Shown: positions 29,747 through 40,145, counted from the first letter of the stretch. The stretch: 64,000 nucleotides of DNA from Cellulomonas xiejunii (GCF_024508315.1 NZ_CP101987.1:744001-808000), one strand, 5' to 3'. The notes: generated by a model not told the origin, from the sequence alone. A program made the numbers and translations.

Positions 29747-30553
29747 CTACGGCGTCCCGGTCGTGCGACCGCCGCCGTCGAGCGTGCGCCCGCTCCCGGC
29801 AGGCCCGCCCACAGCCGTGCTCTCGCTGCCGACGTCGACCACCGACGGGGAGACGGCCGCACGGGCGCGCGTCACCGTCACCGCCAGGTCGCCCCGGTGG
29901 GCATCGGTCCCGAACGTCCGCACGAGGGTGCCGGGGCGGTCCAGCTGCAGCACGTCCGCACCCGCAGGCGCGTCGTCCTCGTACCGTGCACCGAGCACGG
30001 TCACGGTGTCGAGGCACCGCGCGCCCCCCAGGAGCGCCGGGTCCCGTCTGCTCTCCGGGGACACGGTGAGGGTCTCGACGAGCAGCGGACGCCCGGCAAG
30101 ACGTGCGTGCGTGCTCGTCGTCAGCAGTCCTCCGGCCTCGCCCGTGCGGCCCAGCACGAACGTCTCGCGCAGCACCGCCACCGCACCCTCGGCCAGCTCG
30201 ACCCGGGCGCTGCGGGTCACGTCGGCACCGGTCGCGACGACGAACGGCAGTGCGTCCCACACCAGCAGCGCACCCGCCCCCACCTGCACGTCCACGTCCC
30301 ACGAGGCCCGTCCGCCCTGCATGTCGTACGCGACGGTGCCCGTGATCTCGACGACCTCCAGCACGAGCCCCGGGGCGACGTCGAGCTCGATGCGGACGTG
30401 GTCACCGGCCAGCAGAAGCGCCTGCGTGGCGACGAGCGCGACCCGCACCGTGCCGTCCTCGTCCGGCAGCCGCCGGCACGACAGCGCGCCACCTGCCACG
30501 TCGAGGCGCGCACGGCCACCCGTCGGGCCGCTCAGCGCGATCCTGGTCGTCAT
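29747..30553 (-). CDS. ureD: urease accessory protein UreD
   Basis: About 268 residues. RARLDVAGGALSCRRL, VALVATQALLLAGDHVRIEL, VEITGTVAYDM and LRETFVLGRTGE fit the UreD/UreH family. It binds apo-urease with UreF and UreG and forms a channel for nickel delivery. It is the last gene of the minus-strand urease cluster. Start uncertain: ATG 30553 gives MTTRIALSG; a GTG at 30646, 11 nt after the ureG stop, would add 31 low-complexity residues. Neither has a good ribosome site. Confidence 0.85.
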   Translation of the reverse strand: MTTRIALSGPTGGRARLDVAGGALSCRRLPDEDGTVRVALVATQALLLAGDHVRIELDVAPGLVLEVVEITGTVAYDMQGGRASWDVDVQVGAGALLVWDALPFVVATGADVTRSARVELAEGAVAVLRETFVLGRTGEAGGLLTTSTHARLAGRPLLVETLTVSPESRRDPALLGGARCLDTVTVLGARYEDDAPAGADVLQLDRPGTLVRTFGTDAHRGDLAVTVTRARAAVSPSVVDVGSESTAVGGPAGSGRTLDGGGRTTGTP

Positions 30554-30657
30554 CACCGGGTGCGCGGACGTCCCGGCGGGGGTGGGCGCGTCCACGGGCG
30601 CCGGGCCGCCGGCGTCGGCGGGGCCGGTCGGCCCGGTGCCGTACACGGGTCCGCGTC

Positions 30658-31419
30658 TCAGACCGCGCGCCCGGGCACGAGGTCGTCGTGGCCGTGCCCG
30701 TGCTCGTGGGTGTGGACCGTCACGTTCCCGTCCTCGTCGGCGTGACTGTGGGGGGCCATGGGACCGGGGTCGACGGGCGTGTGCCGGCCCTCGCGGACGG
30801 CCGCCGTCATGCGCCGCACCCAGTCGGTGAGCGCGTCGACGGACGCGCGGTCGTGCCGCGACAGGCCGATGACGGGGCCGCCGTCGCGCGCGTCGGACGC
30901 GTCGCTCAGCATGCGCTCGACGTCGACCTCGACGTACGGCGCCAGGTCCGTCTTGTTGACGACCAGCAGGTCGGCGCGTGCGATGCCCGGGCCGCCCTTG
31001 CGGGCCACGTCCCCGCCACCCGCGACGTCGAGGACGAAGATCTGCGCGTCGACGAGCGCGGGGGAGAAGGTCGCCGTGAGGTTGTCGCCGCCGGACTCCA
31101 CGAGCACGAGGTCCAGCGGCCCGTGGTCGGCCTCGAGGTCCTCGACCGCGATGAGGTTGGGCGTGACGTCGTCGCGGATCGCGGTGTGCGGGCACGCGCC
31201 CGTCTCGACGGCGCGGATACGGTCGATCTCCAGCACGCCGGCCGCCCGCAGGATCTGCGCGTCCTCGTCGGTGTAGATGTCGTTGGTGACGACGCCCATC
31301 TCGATCTCGTCCGCGAGCTCCCGGCACAGCAGGCCGATCAGCGACGTCTTGCCGGTGCCGACCGGCCCGGCGACGCCGAGCCGGAACGCGCGGGCGGGGG
31401 TGGCGGGGGTCTCAGCCAT
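30658..31419 (-). CDS. ureG: urease accessory GTPase UreG with C-terminal His tail
   Basis: 253 residues, about 40 longer than a minimal UreG. P-loop [10 protein letters not shown], switch region DIYTDEDAQ, metal motif [13 protein letters not shown] (the Cys-Pro-His nickel site), LVESGGDNL and VVNKTDLA. The last ~35 residues hold seven His (HSH... and HTHEHGHGH). His-rich nickel-storing stretches in UreG are commonly N-terminal, so this position is unusual. Overlaps ureF by 8 nt. It hydrolyses GTP to drive Ni2+ insertion into urease. Confidence 0.95.
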   Translation of the reverse strand: MAETPATPARAFRLGVAGPVGTGKTSLIGLLCRELADEIEMGVVTNDIYTDEDAQILRAAGVLEIDRIRAVETGACPHTAIRDDVTPNLIAVEDLEADHGPLDLVLVESGGDNLTATFSPALVDAQIFVLDVAGGGDVARKGGPGIARADLLVVNKTDLAPYVEVDVERMLSDASDARDGGPVIGLSRHDRASVDALTDWVRRMTAAVREGRHTPVDPGPMAPHSHADEDGNVTVHTHEHGHGHDDLVPGRAV

Positions 31420-32368
31420 GGAACAGCCTCCGGGTGGTGCCGGCGTGGGCCTGCGCCCACGCGTCGGTCATCGGTGCCCCGGCCGACGGGATGTCGTCCG
31501 GGTCGGTCAGGTGGGCGACGGACGCCGCCATCTGCGCGACGGCGGGATGCAGGTCGAGCACCCACCGCGTCGTCGTCGCCGGGTCGAGAGGGGTGAGCTT
31601 GAGCGCGGCCGACGCGATCGTCTGGACGTCGTCGTAGCCGACGAGCAGCGCGACCTGGAGCGCGTCGAGACCGGCGACCGCCCCGATCGCCCCCGCGACC
31701 AGCGGGCGCGGGGGAGCGGACCCGGGCGCGAACGCTCCGGCGAGGTCGCCCGGCCACAGCGCCAGCGCGAGCCGCAGGTAGCCACGGCCGAGGCGTCGTG
31801 CGGCGTCGCGGACCGCGGGGCTGGGGGTGCGCGCGGCCCACGCGTCCGCGACGGGCGCGAGGTCGCGCCGGTCCAGCCACCGGTGCCGCGCGACGACGGC
31901 GGCACCCGCCTCGGTCGCGGTCACCGTCCGCAGCCGCGTGGCCGCCAGTGCGGGCACCCGCGTGACGTCCTCCCGCCCAACATGCCCGCGCGAGAGGGCG
32001 ATCGAGTCGGGGGCGCGGTGACTGGATTGCTCTCTCACGCCCGGGGTGGGGTGGGAGGTGACCGCTGCGGGCACCCCCGTTGGCATCCCCGTTGGCACCC
32101 CCTTGGGCACCCCCGTTGGTGGTGAGAGTGCAATCCAGTCCACGGTGGCGTGACGGGGTGGCGCGTCGGGGGACGGGGGCGGGGTGAGCAGGCCCGCCTG
32201 GACGGCCGGCTCGAGGCCCGCGGAGTGGGCGTGCGCGCCCGTCGGGAGGCGCGCGTCGGCCAGCATCGCGAGCACGAGCAGGGCTGACGCGTCGGTGGCT
32301 GGCCCGCTGTCTCGCGAGGGAGGAGCGGTGACTGGATCGCCCTCTCGCGGAGGGGTGGGGGTGTCCAC
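31412..32368 (-). CDS. ureF: urease accessory protein UreF with an in-frame insertion
   Basis: 318 residues if started at GTG 32368, one base after the ureC stop; typical UreF is about 210-240. The core is clear: [20 protein letters not shown] at the N-terminal helix, [53 protein letters not shown] in pieces. Between residues about 66 and 137 is a low-complexity stretch ([38 protein letters not shown]) coded by an inverted-repeat element at 31989-32140. The ~30 residues before the core also include one copy of the repeat (32330-32349). An internal ATG would avoid that extension but not the insertion. The insert lies in a loop, so function may survive. Confidence 0.88.
   Translation of the reverse strand: MDTPTPPREGDPVTAPPSRDSGPATDASALLVLAMLADARLPTGAHAHSAGLEPAVQAGLLTPPPSPDAPPRHATVDWIALSPPTGVPKGVPTGMPTGVPAAVTSHPTPGVREQSSHRAPDSIALSRGHVGREDVTRVPALAATRLRTVTATEAGAAVVARHRWLDRRDLAPVADAWAARTPSPAVRDAARRLGRGYLRLALALWPGDLAGAFAPGSAPPRPLVAGAIGAVAGLDALQVALLVGYDDVQTIASAALKLTPLDPATTTRWVLDLHPAVAQMAASVAHLTDPDDIPSAGAPMTDAWAQAHAGTTRRLFHG
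31989..32140. repeat. palindromic repeat element inside ureF
   Basis: Three copies of a ~20-bp motif. Copy 1 (31989-32008) is inverted relative to copy 2 (32020-32039, GACTGGATTGCTCTCTCACG), 16 of 20 matching. Copy 2 is inverted relative to copy 3 (32122-32140), 18 of 19 matching. The 82 nt between copies 2 and 3 include four 11-13-bp tandem units of the GGCACCCCCGTT type (32070-32120). Element length is not a multiple of a known IS; no transposase. Confidence 0.8.
32330..32349. repeat. fourth copy of the ureF palindromic motif
   Basis: GACTGGATCGCCCTCTCGCG, the same motif as inside ureF (one mismatch to the complement of copy 1), located at the ureC-ureF junction. A partial inverted arm (CGCGAGGG) lies 10-17 nt to its left. 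Confidence 0.75.
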
Positions 32369-32369
32369 G

Positions 32370-34073
<1,704 letters not shown>

Positions 34074-34412
34074 CTAGAGCGCACCCCCGTCGGTCTTGCC
34101 GAGCTGCAGGCCGGGCACGCACCGCGCACCGCGGATCGCCACCGCGTCGACCGACCGCGACGCGCCCGGCTCGAAGCGCTGCGACGTCCCCGACGGCACG
34201 TCGAGCCGGAACCCGTGCGCGGCCGCGCGGTCGAACGCGAGCGCCGCGTTGGCGTCGGGCAGGTGCAGGTGCGAGCCGATCTGCACCGGGCGGTCGCCGG
34301 TGTTCTCGACGACGAGCGTGAGCCGCTCGGCGGGGGTGCGGTCGCCGTTGAGCACGACCGTGCCCTCGCGCGTGCGGACGGCGCCGGGGCCGTCGGCGGA
34401 CGTGCCTGACAT
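34074..34412 (-). CDS. ureB: urease beta subunit
   Basis: 112 residues, somewhat long for UreB; the N-terminal ~12 residues (MSGTSADGPGAV) are extra. Core motifs GDRPVQIGSHLHLPDANAAL in parts, RLDVPSGTSQRFEPG and VDAVAIRGARCVPGLQLG are family-typical. Structural subunit of the (UreABC)3 enzyme. Starts 34 nt after ureA. Confidence 0.96.
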   Translation of the reverse strand: MSGTSADGPGAVRTREGTVVLNGDRTPAERLTLVVENTGDRPVQIGSHLHLPDANAALAFDRAAAHGFRLDVPSGTSQRFEPGASRSVDAVAIRGARCVPGLQLGKTDGGAL

Positions 34413-34446
34413 GGGTCCTCCGTCGTGTGGTGCGGGCAGGTGAGGG

Positions 34447-34749
34447 TCAGGCGATGGGGTCGTGCAGCGTCACGAGCTTGCGACCGTCGGGGAACGTCGC
34501 CTCGACCTGGACGTCGCGCAGCATCTCCGGCACCCCCGGCATCACCTGGTCGCGGCTCAGCACCGAGCGGCCGTCCGCCATGAGCTGCGGGACCCCGACG
34601 CCGTCACGCGCCCGCTCGATCACCCAGGTGCTGAGCAGGGCGACGGCCTCGGGGTGGTTCAGCAGGACGCCACGCGCCAGGCGGTCACGCGCGACCATGC
34701 CGGCGACGGCCAGCAGCAGCTTCTCGGAGTCGGCGGGGGTGAGCCTCAT
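34447..34749 (-). CDS. ureA: urease gamma subunit
   Basis: 100 residues, the standard length: [36 protein letters not shown] in pieces, [29 protein letters not shown] 34749 is 7 nt from TAGGGT on the same strand (34757-34762), so the urease operon mRNA is probably leaderless. First gene of ureABCFGD and divergent from urtA; a copy of the GTATRC repeat covers its -35 region. Confidence 0.96.
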   Translation of the reverse strand: MRLTPADSEKLLLAVAGMVARDRLARGVLLNHPEAVALLSTWVIERARDGVGVPQLMADGRSVLSRDQVMPGVPEMLRDVQVEATFPDGRKLVTLHDPIA

Positions 34750-34756
34750 GGCGAGC

Positions 34757-34762
34757 ACCCTA
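34757..34762 (-). promoter_or_regulatory. -10 box of the urease operon
   Basis: TAGGGT on the minus strand, 7 nt before the ureA ATG. No TTGACA-like -35 is present; that place is taken by the GTATGC copy, suggesting an activator-dependent or repressed promoter. Confidence 0.6.
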
Positions 34763-34769
34763 GGGCGGT

Positions 34770-34788
34770 GCACCGGCCTGTATGCGCC
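34770..34788. promoter_or_regulatory. 19-bp repeat, ureA-side copy (putative GntR operator)
   Basis: Identical at 18 of 19 positions to 34913-34931 (GCACCGGCCTGTATACGCC there; GTATGC instead of GTATAC here). It lies over the -35 position of ureA. A further GTATAC is at 34792-34797. Confidence 0.55.
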
Positions 34789-34801
34789 CCCGTATACGCA
34801 C

Positions 34802-34817
34802 GAAACGCGATGTTTAC
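34802..34817. promoter_or_regulatory. GlnR-like half-site pair 1
   Basis: GAAAC-n6-TTTAC, the spacing and bases of the actinobacterial GlnR box (GTnAC-n6-GAAAC read in alternation). About 47 bp upstream of the ureA -10. Confidence 0.4.
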
Positions 34818-34845
34818 AGGACCGGGTTCGCGCCCCCAGCGGCGC

Positions 34846-34861
34846 GAAACCAACTGTTTAC
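34846..34861. promoter_or_regulatory. GlnR-like half-site pair 2
   Basis: A second GAAAC-n6-TTTAC, 44 bp from the first and 41 bp upstream of the urtA -10 (TAGCGT, 34895-34900). Confidence 0.4.
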
Positions 34862-34894
34862 GTCCCGGGCCCGATCCGAGAAACACGGCCTCTC

Positions 34895-34900
34895 TAGCGT
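34895..34900 (+). promoter_or_regulatory. candidate -10 of the urt operon
   Basis: TAGCGT; predicted start near 34907. No good -35, consistent with an activated promoter. A GTATAC copy lies just downstream. Confidence 0.45.
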
Positions 34901-34912
34901 CCTCGGCCATGG

Positions 34913-34931
34913 GCACCGGCCTGTATACGCC
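34913..34931. promoter_or_regulatory. 19-bp repeat, urtA-side copy (putative GntR operator)
   Basis: Contains GTATAC at 34923-34928, placed just after the predicted urtA transcription start, a repressor-like position. GTATAC-centred palindromes are typical targets of GntR/FCD regulators such as the one encoded at 40212. Confidence 0.55.
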
Positions 34932-35016
34932 GCGGGACACAGTGCGGTGGCACGCGGTGGGTCGGTGCCCGAGCCCGGCTTCGCCCGTCAGCTCGTCCTG
35001 ATCGAAAGGCACTCCG

Positions 35017-36306
35017 TTGACCACACACCCCCTCCCCTCGCGGACGTCCCGGAAGCGCGCGCTCGCACTGTCGGCCGCCGCGCTCGCGGCCGCACTCACG
35101 CTCTCGGCCTGCGGTGGCGCCCGCACCGCCGCAGGCACGGACGGCGGCACGGCGTCCGCGTCCGGCGGAGCCTCCTGCGTGGACACGTCCGGGGACACCG
35201 TGAAGATCGGGTTCCTCAACTCGCTGTCCGGGACCATGGCCATCTCCGAGCAGACGGTCCGTGACTCCCTCGACCTCGCGGCCGAGGAGATCAACGCCGC
35301 CGGCGGCGTGCTCGGCAAGCAGCTGGAGATCGTCGCCGAGGACGGCGCCTCCGAGCCGACCGTCTTCGCCGAGAAGGCCGACAAGCTCATCTCGTCCGAC
35401 TGCGTCGCCGCGGTCTTCGGCGGCTGGACCTCCTCGTCCCGCAAGGCGATGCTGCCGGTCTTCGAGTCCAAGAACTCGCTGCTGTTCTACCCCGTGCAGT
35501 ACGAGGGCCTCGAGGCGTCGAAGAACATCTTCTACACCGGCGCGACGACGAACCAGCAGATCATCCCCGGCATGGACTACCTCAAGGAGCAGGGGAAGAA
35601 GAAGGTCTTCCTCGTCGGGTCGGACTACGTCTTCCCGCGCACCGCGAACAAGATCATCAACGCCTACGCCGAGGCGAACGGCATCGAGATCGTCGGCGAG
35701 GAGTACGCGCCCCTGGGTCACACCGACTTCGCGACGATCGTCAACAAGCTCAAGGCGTCCGGCGCCGACGCGGTGTTCAACACCCTGAACGGCGACTCCA
35801 ACGTCGCGTTCTTCAAGGAGTACAAGAACGTCGGCCTGACGGTGGACGCCACCCCGGTGGTCTCGGTGTCGATCGCCGAGGAGGAGGTCGGCGGCATCGG
35901 CGTCGACAACATCGTCGGCCAGCTCACCGCGTGGAACTACTACCAGACGGTCGAGTCGCCCGAGAACACGACGTTCGTCGCGGCGTTCAAGGCGAAGTAC
36001 GGCGACGACCGGCCGACGTCCGACCCGATGGAGGCCGCGTACACGTCCCTCTACCTGTGGAAGGGCATGGTCGAGAAGGCCGAGTCCTTCGCGGTCGCGG
36101 ACATCCAGGAGGCTGCGGACGGCGTGAGCTTCGACGCCCCGGAGGGCACCGTCACCGTCAACGGCGACAACCACCACATCGCCAAGACGGCGTACATCGG
36201 GGAGATCGGGCCCGACGGCCTCATCTACTCCGTCTGGGAGTCGGACGGCCCGATCGAGCCGGACCCGTTCCTCGAGGGCTACGACTGGGCCGAGGGCCTG
36301 TCCTGA
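35017..36306 (+). CDS. urtA: urea ABC transporter substrate-binding lipoprotein
   Basis: 429 residues. N-terminal lipoprotein signal ([23 protein letters not shown], read in pieces) with lipobox LSAC. The mature part is a Leu/Ile/Val-binding-protein fold: [62 protein letters not shown], all family-typical for UrtA. Captures urea outside the membrane for UrtBCDE. TTG 35017 is taken as the start: GAAAGG lies 7 nt upstream and no ATG/GTG gives the signal peptide. Confidence 0.95.
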   Translation: MTTHPLPSRTSRKRALALSAAALAAALTLSACGGARTAAGTDGGTASASGGASCVDTSGDTVKIGFLNSLSGTMAISEQTVRDSLDLAAEEINAAGGVLGKQLEIVAEDGASEPTVFAEKADKLISSDCVAAVFGGWTSSSRKAMLPVFESKNSLLFYPVQYEGLEASKNIFYTGATTNQQIIPGMDYLKEQGKKKVFLVGSDYVFPRTANKIINAYAEANGIEIVGEEYAPLGHTDFATIVNKLKASGADAVFNTLNGDSNVAFFKEYKNVGLTVDATPVVSVSIAEEEVGGIGVDNIVGQLTAWNYYQTVESPENTTFVAAFKAKYGDDRPTSDPMEAAYTSLYLWKGMVEKAESFAVADIQEAADGVSFDAPEGTVTVNGDNHHIAKTAYIGEIGPDGLIYSVWESDGPIEPDPFLEGYDWAEGLS

Positions 36307-36343
36307 CCCGCGTCCCGCACCCCCGGACGCACCCCTGAGCGTG

Positions 36344-36374
36344 GTGGCCCGGTCCGACGCACGGACCGGGCCAC
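36344..36374 (+). terminator. intercistronic hairpin between urtA and urtB
   Basis: Perfect 13-nt arms (36344-36356 and 36362-36374) with a 5-nt loop, in the 107-nt gap. It probably attenuates or protects urtA mRNA so that the binding protein is made in excess over the membrane parts. Confidence 0.65.
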
Positions 36375-36413
36375 CCGCCCCGGTGCACGACCACCCACGG
36401 AAGGCGGCGCCGC

Positions 36414-37298
36414 ATGGACGCCCTGTTCTCCCAGCTCTTCGCGGGCCTGAGTCTCGGCTCGGTGCTGCTGCTCGCGGCGCTCGGCCTGGCCCTGACGTTC
36501 GGTCAGATGGGCGTCATCAACATGGCGCACGGCGAGTTCATGATGGCCGGCGCCTACACGGCGTTCGTCCTGCAGGCGTTCATCCCCGACGCGGGGATCT
36601 CGCTGCTCGTGGCACTGCCCGTCGGCTTCGTCGTCGGCGGCCTTCTCGGGCTGCTGCTGGAGGTCACGCTGATCTCCCGGATGTACCGGCGACCACTGGA
36701 CACGCTCCTGGTCACGTTCGGCGTCGCGCTGGTGCTGCAGCAGCTCGCACGCGACGTCTTCGGCGCCCCGAACGTCGACGTCCGCGCCCCGGCGTGGCTC
36801 TCGGGGGCGGTGCCGTTCCTCGGCATGAACCTGCCCAAGACGCGGCTGTTCATCCTCGGCCTCGCGATCGCGTGCGTCGTCGTGCTGGCCCTGGTCCTCA
36901 AGCTCACGCCGCTGGGACGGCGGATCCGCGCGACGGTCCAGAACCGGGACCTCGCCGAGACGTCGGGCGTCTCGACGCGCGCCACCGACCGCCTCACGTT
37001 CTTCGTCGGCTCCGGCGTGGCCGGGGTCGCCGGCGTCGCGCTGACGCTGCTCGGGTCGATCGGCCCGACGCTCGGCACCAACTACATCGTCGACGCGTTC
37101 CTCGTGGTCGTCGTCGGTGGCATCGGCCAGCTCAAGGGCGCCGTGATCGCCGCGTTCTCGCTCGGGATCGTGCAGGCGGCGTTCGAGTACTCGACGACGG
37201 CGAGCCTGGCCAAGGTCCTGCTCTTCGTCGTCATCGTCGCGTTCCTGCAGGTGCGGCCGCAGGGCCTGGTCTCGGTCCGCACGCGGAGCCTGGCATGA
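36414..37298 (+). CDS. urtB: urea ABC transporter permease UrtB
   Basis: 294 residues, eight or nine membrane spans, LivH-type permease. ALTFGQMGVINMAHGEFMM (in parts), RRIRATVQNRDLAETSGV and GPTLGTNYIVDAFLVVVVGG are UrtB hallmarks. Channel half for urea with UrtC. Overlaps urtC by 4 nt (ATGA). Confidence 0.94.
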   Translation: MDALFSQLFAGLSLGSVLLLAALGLALTFGQMGVINMAHGEFMMAGAYTAFVLQAFIPDAGISLLVALPVGFVVGGLLGLLLEVTLISRMYRRPLDTLLVTFGVALVLQQLARDVFGAPNVDVRAPAWLSGAVPFLGMNLPKTRLFILGLAIACVVVLALVLKLTPLGRRIRATVQNRDLAETSGVSTRATDRLTFFVGSGVAGVAGVALTLLGSIGPTLGTNYIVDAFLVVVVGGIGQLKGAVIAAFSLGIVQAAFEYSTTASLAKVLLFVVIVAFLQVRPQGLVSVRTRSLA

Positions 37299-38512
37299 GC
37301 GCGGGGACGACCGACGTGGCCCGGCCCGCGAGCACGTCGACGACCTGGTGGCGACGCCCCGCGATGCGCGTGTGGGTCGGCGTCGCGGTCGCTGCGGTCG
37401 TGCTGTTCGGGCTGGCGCCCGCACTGCTCTCCGACTTCCGGCTGAACCTGCTCGCCAAGTTCCTGTGCCTGGCGATGGTCGCGGTCGGGATCGGCCTGGC
37501 GTGGGGGCGCGGCGGCATGCTCGTCCTCGGGCAGGGCGTGTTCTTCGGCATCGGCGGCTACCTGATGGCGATGCACATGAAGCTGTCCGACGCGGGCCCC
37601 GGCGGGGTGCCGGACTTCCTGCTGCTGTACGGCGACGGCGTCGTGCCGGGCTGGTGGGAGCCGTTGCGCAGCCCCGTCGTCACGATCCTCGCGATCCTCG
37701 TGCTGCCCGCCGGCATCGCCGCCCTGCTGGGGCTGGCGGTGTTCCGCCGCCGCGTGCGCGGCGCGTACTTCGCGATCCTCTCGCAGGCGCTCGCCGCCGC
37801 GTTCGCGATCCTCCTGGTCGGCCAGCAGAAGGTCACGGGCGGCACCAACGGCCTCAACGGGTTCCGGTCGTTCTTCGGGTACGACCTGGCCGACCCCGTC
37901 AACAAGCGGATGCTCTACTTCATCGCCGCGGGCGTGCTCATCGCGATGGTGGTGGTCGTGCGGCTGCTCATGCACTCGCGCTACGGCGAGCTGCTCGTCG
38001 CCGTCCGCGACCAGGAGAACCGCGTGCGGTTCCTCGGGTACGACCCGGCGAACGTCAAGGTCGTCGCCTACGCGATCGCGGCGTGCTTCGCGGGCATCGG
38101 CGGCGCGCTGTTCGCCCCGGTCGTGGGGATCATCTCGCCCGCCGACGTGGGCGTCATCCCGTCCATCGGGTTCCTCGTGGGCGTCGCGATCGGCGGCCGC
38201 GCGACGCTGCTCGGCCCGGTGCTGGGCGCGGTGGCCGTGTCGTGGGCCGAGACGGGCCTCTCGGAGCAGTTCCCGTCCTTCTGGACCTACTTCCAGGGGG
38301 CAATGTTCATCCTCGTCGTCGCGTTCCTGCCGCAGGGGTTCGCGTCCCTCGGCGGCCTGTGGCGGCGGCGTCGCAGGACGCCCGGTGACGTGCCCGGTGA
38401 CCTGGGTGACCCGCCGGCCCCGACCGCCGCACCCGTGGGGTCCGGCACGGCACCCGACGACGACGCGCAGCACGCCGCCGACGCGGCCCGCACCGCAGGG
38501 AGGCACACATGA
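37295..38512 (+). CDS. urtC: urea ABC transporter permease UrtC
   Basis: 405 residues, LivM-type permease with about ten spans: GRGGMLVLGQGVFFGIGGYL in pieces, GAYFAILSQALA, VTGGTNGLNGF, GVGEGRATLLGP-like GVAIGGRATLLGPVLGA. The C-terminal ~50 residues (after FASLGGLW) are a charged, disordered tail. Start codon overlaps the urtB stop; its own stop overlaps urtD by 4 nt. Confidence 0.94.
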   Translation: MSAGTTDVARPASTSTTWWRRPAMRVWVGVAVAAVVLFGLAPALLSDFRLNLLAKFLCLAMVAVGIGLAWGRGGMLVLGQGVFFGIGGYLMAMHMKLSDAGPGGVPDFLLLYGDGVVPGWWEPLRSPVVTILAILVLPAGIAALLGLAVFRRRVRGAYFAILSQALAAAFAILLVGQQKVTGGTNGLNGFRSFFGYDLADPVNKRMLYFIAAGVLIAMVVVVRLLMHSRYGELLVAVRDQENRVRFLGYDPANVKVVAYAIAACFAGIGGALFAPVVGIISPADVGVIPSIGFLVGVAIGGRATLLGPVLGAVAVSWAETGLSEQFPSFWTYFQGAMFILVVAFLPQGFASLGGLWRRRRRTPGDVPGDLGDPPAPTAAPVGSGTAPDDDAQHAADAARTAGRHT

Positions 38513-39453
38513 GCGAGCAGACCGACACCGGTCCGGTCGTCCCGCCGGACGCGACGGGGGGCCTGGACACCGAGGCCCTGGAGGCGGTCATCGCCGCACC
38601 GGGCGCGCGCTTCCGGCACGACTACCTGGAGATCCGCGACCTGCGCGTCGTGTTCGACGGGTTCGTCGCGGTCGACGGCGTGGACCTGACCGTCACGCAG
38701 GGGGACCTGCGGTTCCTCATCGGGCCCAACGGCGCCGGCAAGACGACGATCGTCGACGCGATCACGGGCCTGGCGCACGCGACCGGGTCGGTGCAGTTCG
38801 GCGGCGTCGAGCTGCTCGGGCGCCCGTCGCACCGGATCGTGCGCGCGGGCGTCGGACGGACGTTCCAGACCGCGAGCGTCTTCGACGAGCTCACCGTGCT
38901 GCAGAACCTCGACATCGCCGCCGGGGCCGGACGCGGGCCGTGGACCATGCTGCGACGCCGCAACGTCGTACCGCCCGAGGTCGAGGCCGCGCTGGAGACC
39001 GTGGGCCTGACGCACGTGCGTGACCTGCCCGCCGGGGTGCTCGCGCACGGGCAGAAGCAGTGGCTGGAGATCGGGATGCTGCTGGTCCAGGACGCGCGCC
39101 TGCTGCTGCTCGACGAACCCGTGGCGGGCATGAGCCAGGCCGAGCGCGAGGAGACGGGCCTGCTGCTGCAGCGCATCGGTGAGCAGCGCACGGTCGTCGT
39201 CGTCGAGCACGACATGGAGTTCCTGCGGTCGTTCGCGTCGTCGGTCACGGTGCTGCACCAGGGGCGCGTGCTGTCGGAGGGGACGGTCGCGCAGGTGCAG
39301 GCCGACCCGCGCGTCGTCGAGGTGTACCTGGGGTCCGGGGCGCACGGCCGGGGACGAGGCGCGGCGGCGCAGACGGATGGCGCGGCGGCGCAGACGGATG
39401 GCGCGGCGGCGCAGACGGACGCCGCGCCCGCCGCGACCACGGAGGTGGAGTGA
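38509..39453 (+). CDS. urtD: urea ABC transporter ATPase UrtD
   Basis: 314 residues; LivG-type ATPase. An extra ~35 N-terminal residues precede YLEIRDLRVVFDGF. Walker A GPNGAGKTT, Q-loop RTFQTASVF, Walker B LLLLDEPVAGM and EHDMEF are present. The signature lies in LAHGQKQWLEIG, where LSGGQ is replaced as in UrtD. The C-terminus carries a 7-residue repeat (AAAQTDG) three times. Energises urea import with UrtE. Confidence 0.93.
   Translation: MSEQTDTGPVVPPDATGGLDTEALEAVIAAPGARFRHDYLEIRDLRVVFDGFVAVDGVDLTVTQGDLRFLIGPNGAGKTTIVDAITGLAHATGSVQFGGVELLGRPSHRIVRAGVGRTFQTASVFDELTVLQNLDIAAGAGRGPWTMLRRRNVVPPEVEAALETVGLTHVRDLPAGVLAHGQKQWLEIGMLLVQDARLLLLDEPVAGMSQAEREETGLLLQRIGEQRTVVVVEHDMEFLRSFASSVTVLHQGRVLSEGTVAQVQADPRVVEVYLGSGAHGRGRGAAAQTDGAAAQTDGAAAQTDAAPAATTEVE
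39361..39423 (+). repeat. 21-bp tandem repeat in the urtD 3' end
   Basis: Three units (39361, 39382, 39403), the first two identical and the third with two changes at its end, encoding AAAQTDG. Confidence 0.9.
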
Positions 39454-40145
39454 TGCTGGAGCTGCGTGGGGTACACGTCGGGTACGGCCGCACCGCGGTC
39501 GTCCACGGCGTCGACGTCGAGGTGCCGGACGGGTCCGTCGTCGCGGTCATGGGCCACAACGGTGCGGGCAAGACGACGCTGCTGCGGGCCGCGGTGGGGC
39601 TGCTGCCCGTGCGGTCCGGCACGGTCCTGCTGGGCGGCGAGGACGTGACGCGCCGACGCCCGCACCAGCGGGTGCGCGCCGGGCTCGCGTACGTCCCGCA
39701 GGGGCAGCAGTCGTTCGGCCAGCTCACTGCGCGGGAGAACCTGCAGCTCGTCGCCGACGTCGCCGGGTCGGCGGGGGGCCGGCGCCTCGACGAGGCGCTC
39801 GACCTGTTCCCCGCGCTGCGCGAGCTGCTGGGGCGCCGGGCGGGGCTGCTGTCAGGTGGGCAGCGCCAGCAGCTCGCGATCGCGCGGGCGCTGATCACCG
39901 GGCCGCGCCTGATCGTCCTCGACGAGCCCACCGAGGGCATCCAGCCGTCGGTCGTCGCGGAGATCGAGGACGCGATCGTCCAGCTCGCGGGGGACGGGCT
40001 GTCGGTGCTGCTCGTCGAGCAGCACGTGGGCTTCGCGCTCGCCGCGTCGTCCCGCTACTACGTCCTGGAGTCGGGTCGGGTGACGGCCGAGGGTGTCGGT
40101 GGGGTCGCCCAGGAGGGTGACGTGCGTGCCGCCATGGCGATCTGA
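39453..40145 (+). CDS. urtE: urea ABC transporter ATPase UrtE
   Basis: 230 residues; LivF-type ATPase with Walker A GHNGAGKTT, RAGLAYVPQGQQSFGQLTARENL in pieces, signature LLSGGQRQQLAIARAL and Walker B LIVLDEPTEGIQPS. The PQGQQSFGQLT stretch is UrtE-like. ATG 39453 is preferred over GTG 39450 as GGAGG lies 7 nt upstream of it. Overlaps the urtD stop by one base; a hairpin follows the gene. Confidence 0.94.
   Translation: MLELRGVHVGYGRTAVVHGVDVEVPDGSVVAVMGHNGAGKTTLLRAAVGLLPVRSGTVLLGGEDVTRRRPHQRVRAGLAYVPQGQQSFGQLTARENLQLVADVAGSAGGRRLDEALDLFPALRELLGRRAGLLSGGQRQQLAIARALITGPRLIVLDEPTEGIQPSVVAEIEDAIVQLAGDGLSVLLVEQHVGFALAASSRYYVLESGRVTAEGVGGVAQEGDVRAAMAI

Noticed and set aside
31989..32140. Insertion sequence or MITE with transposase in ureF
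   Set aside because: No transposase frame and no clear target-site duplication; described instead as a palindromic repeat element.
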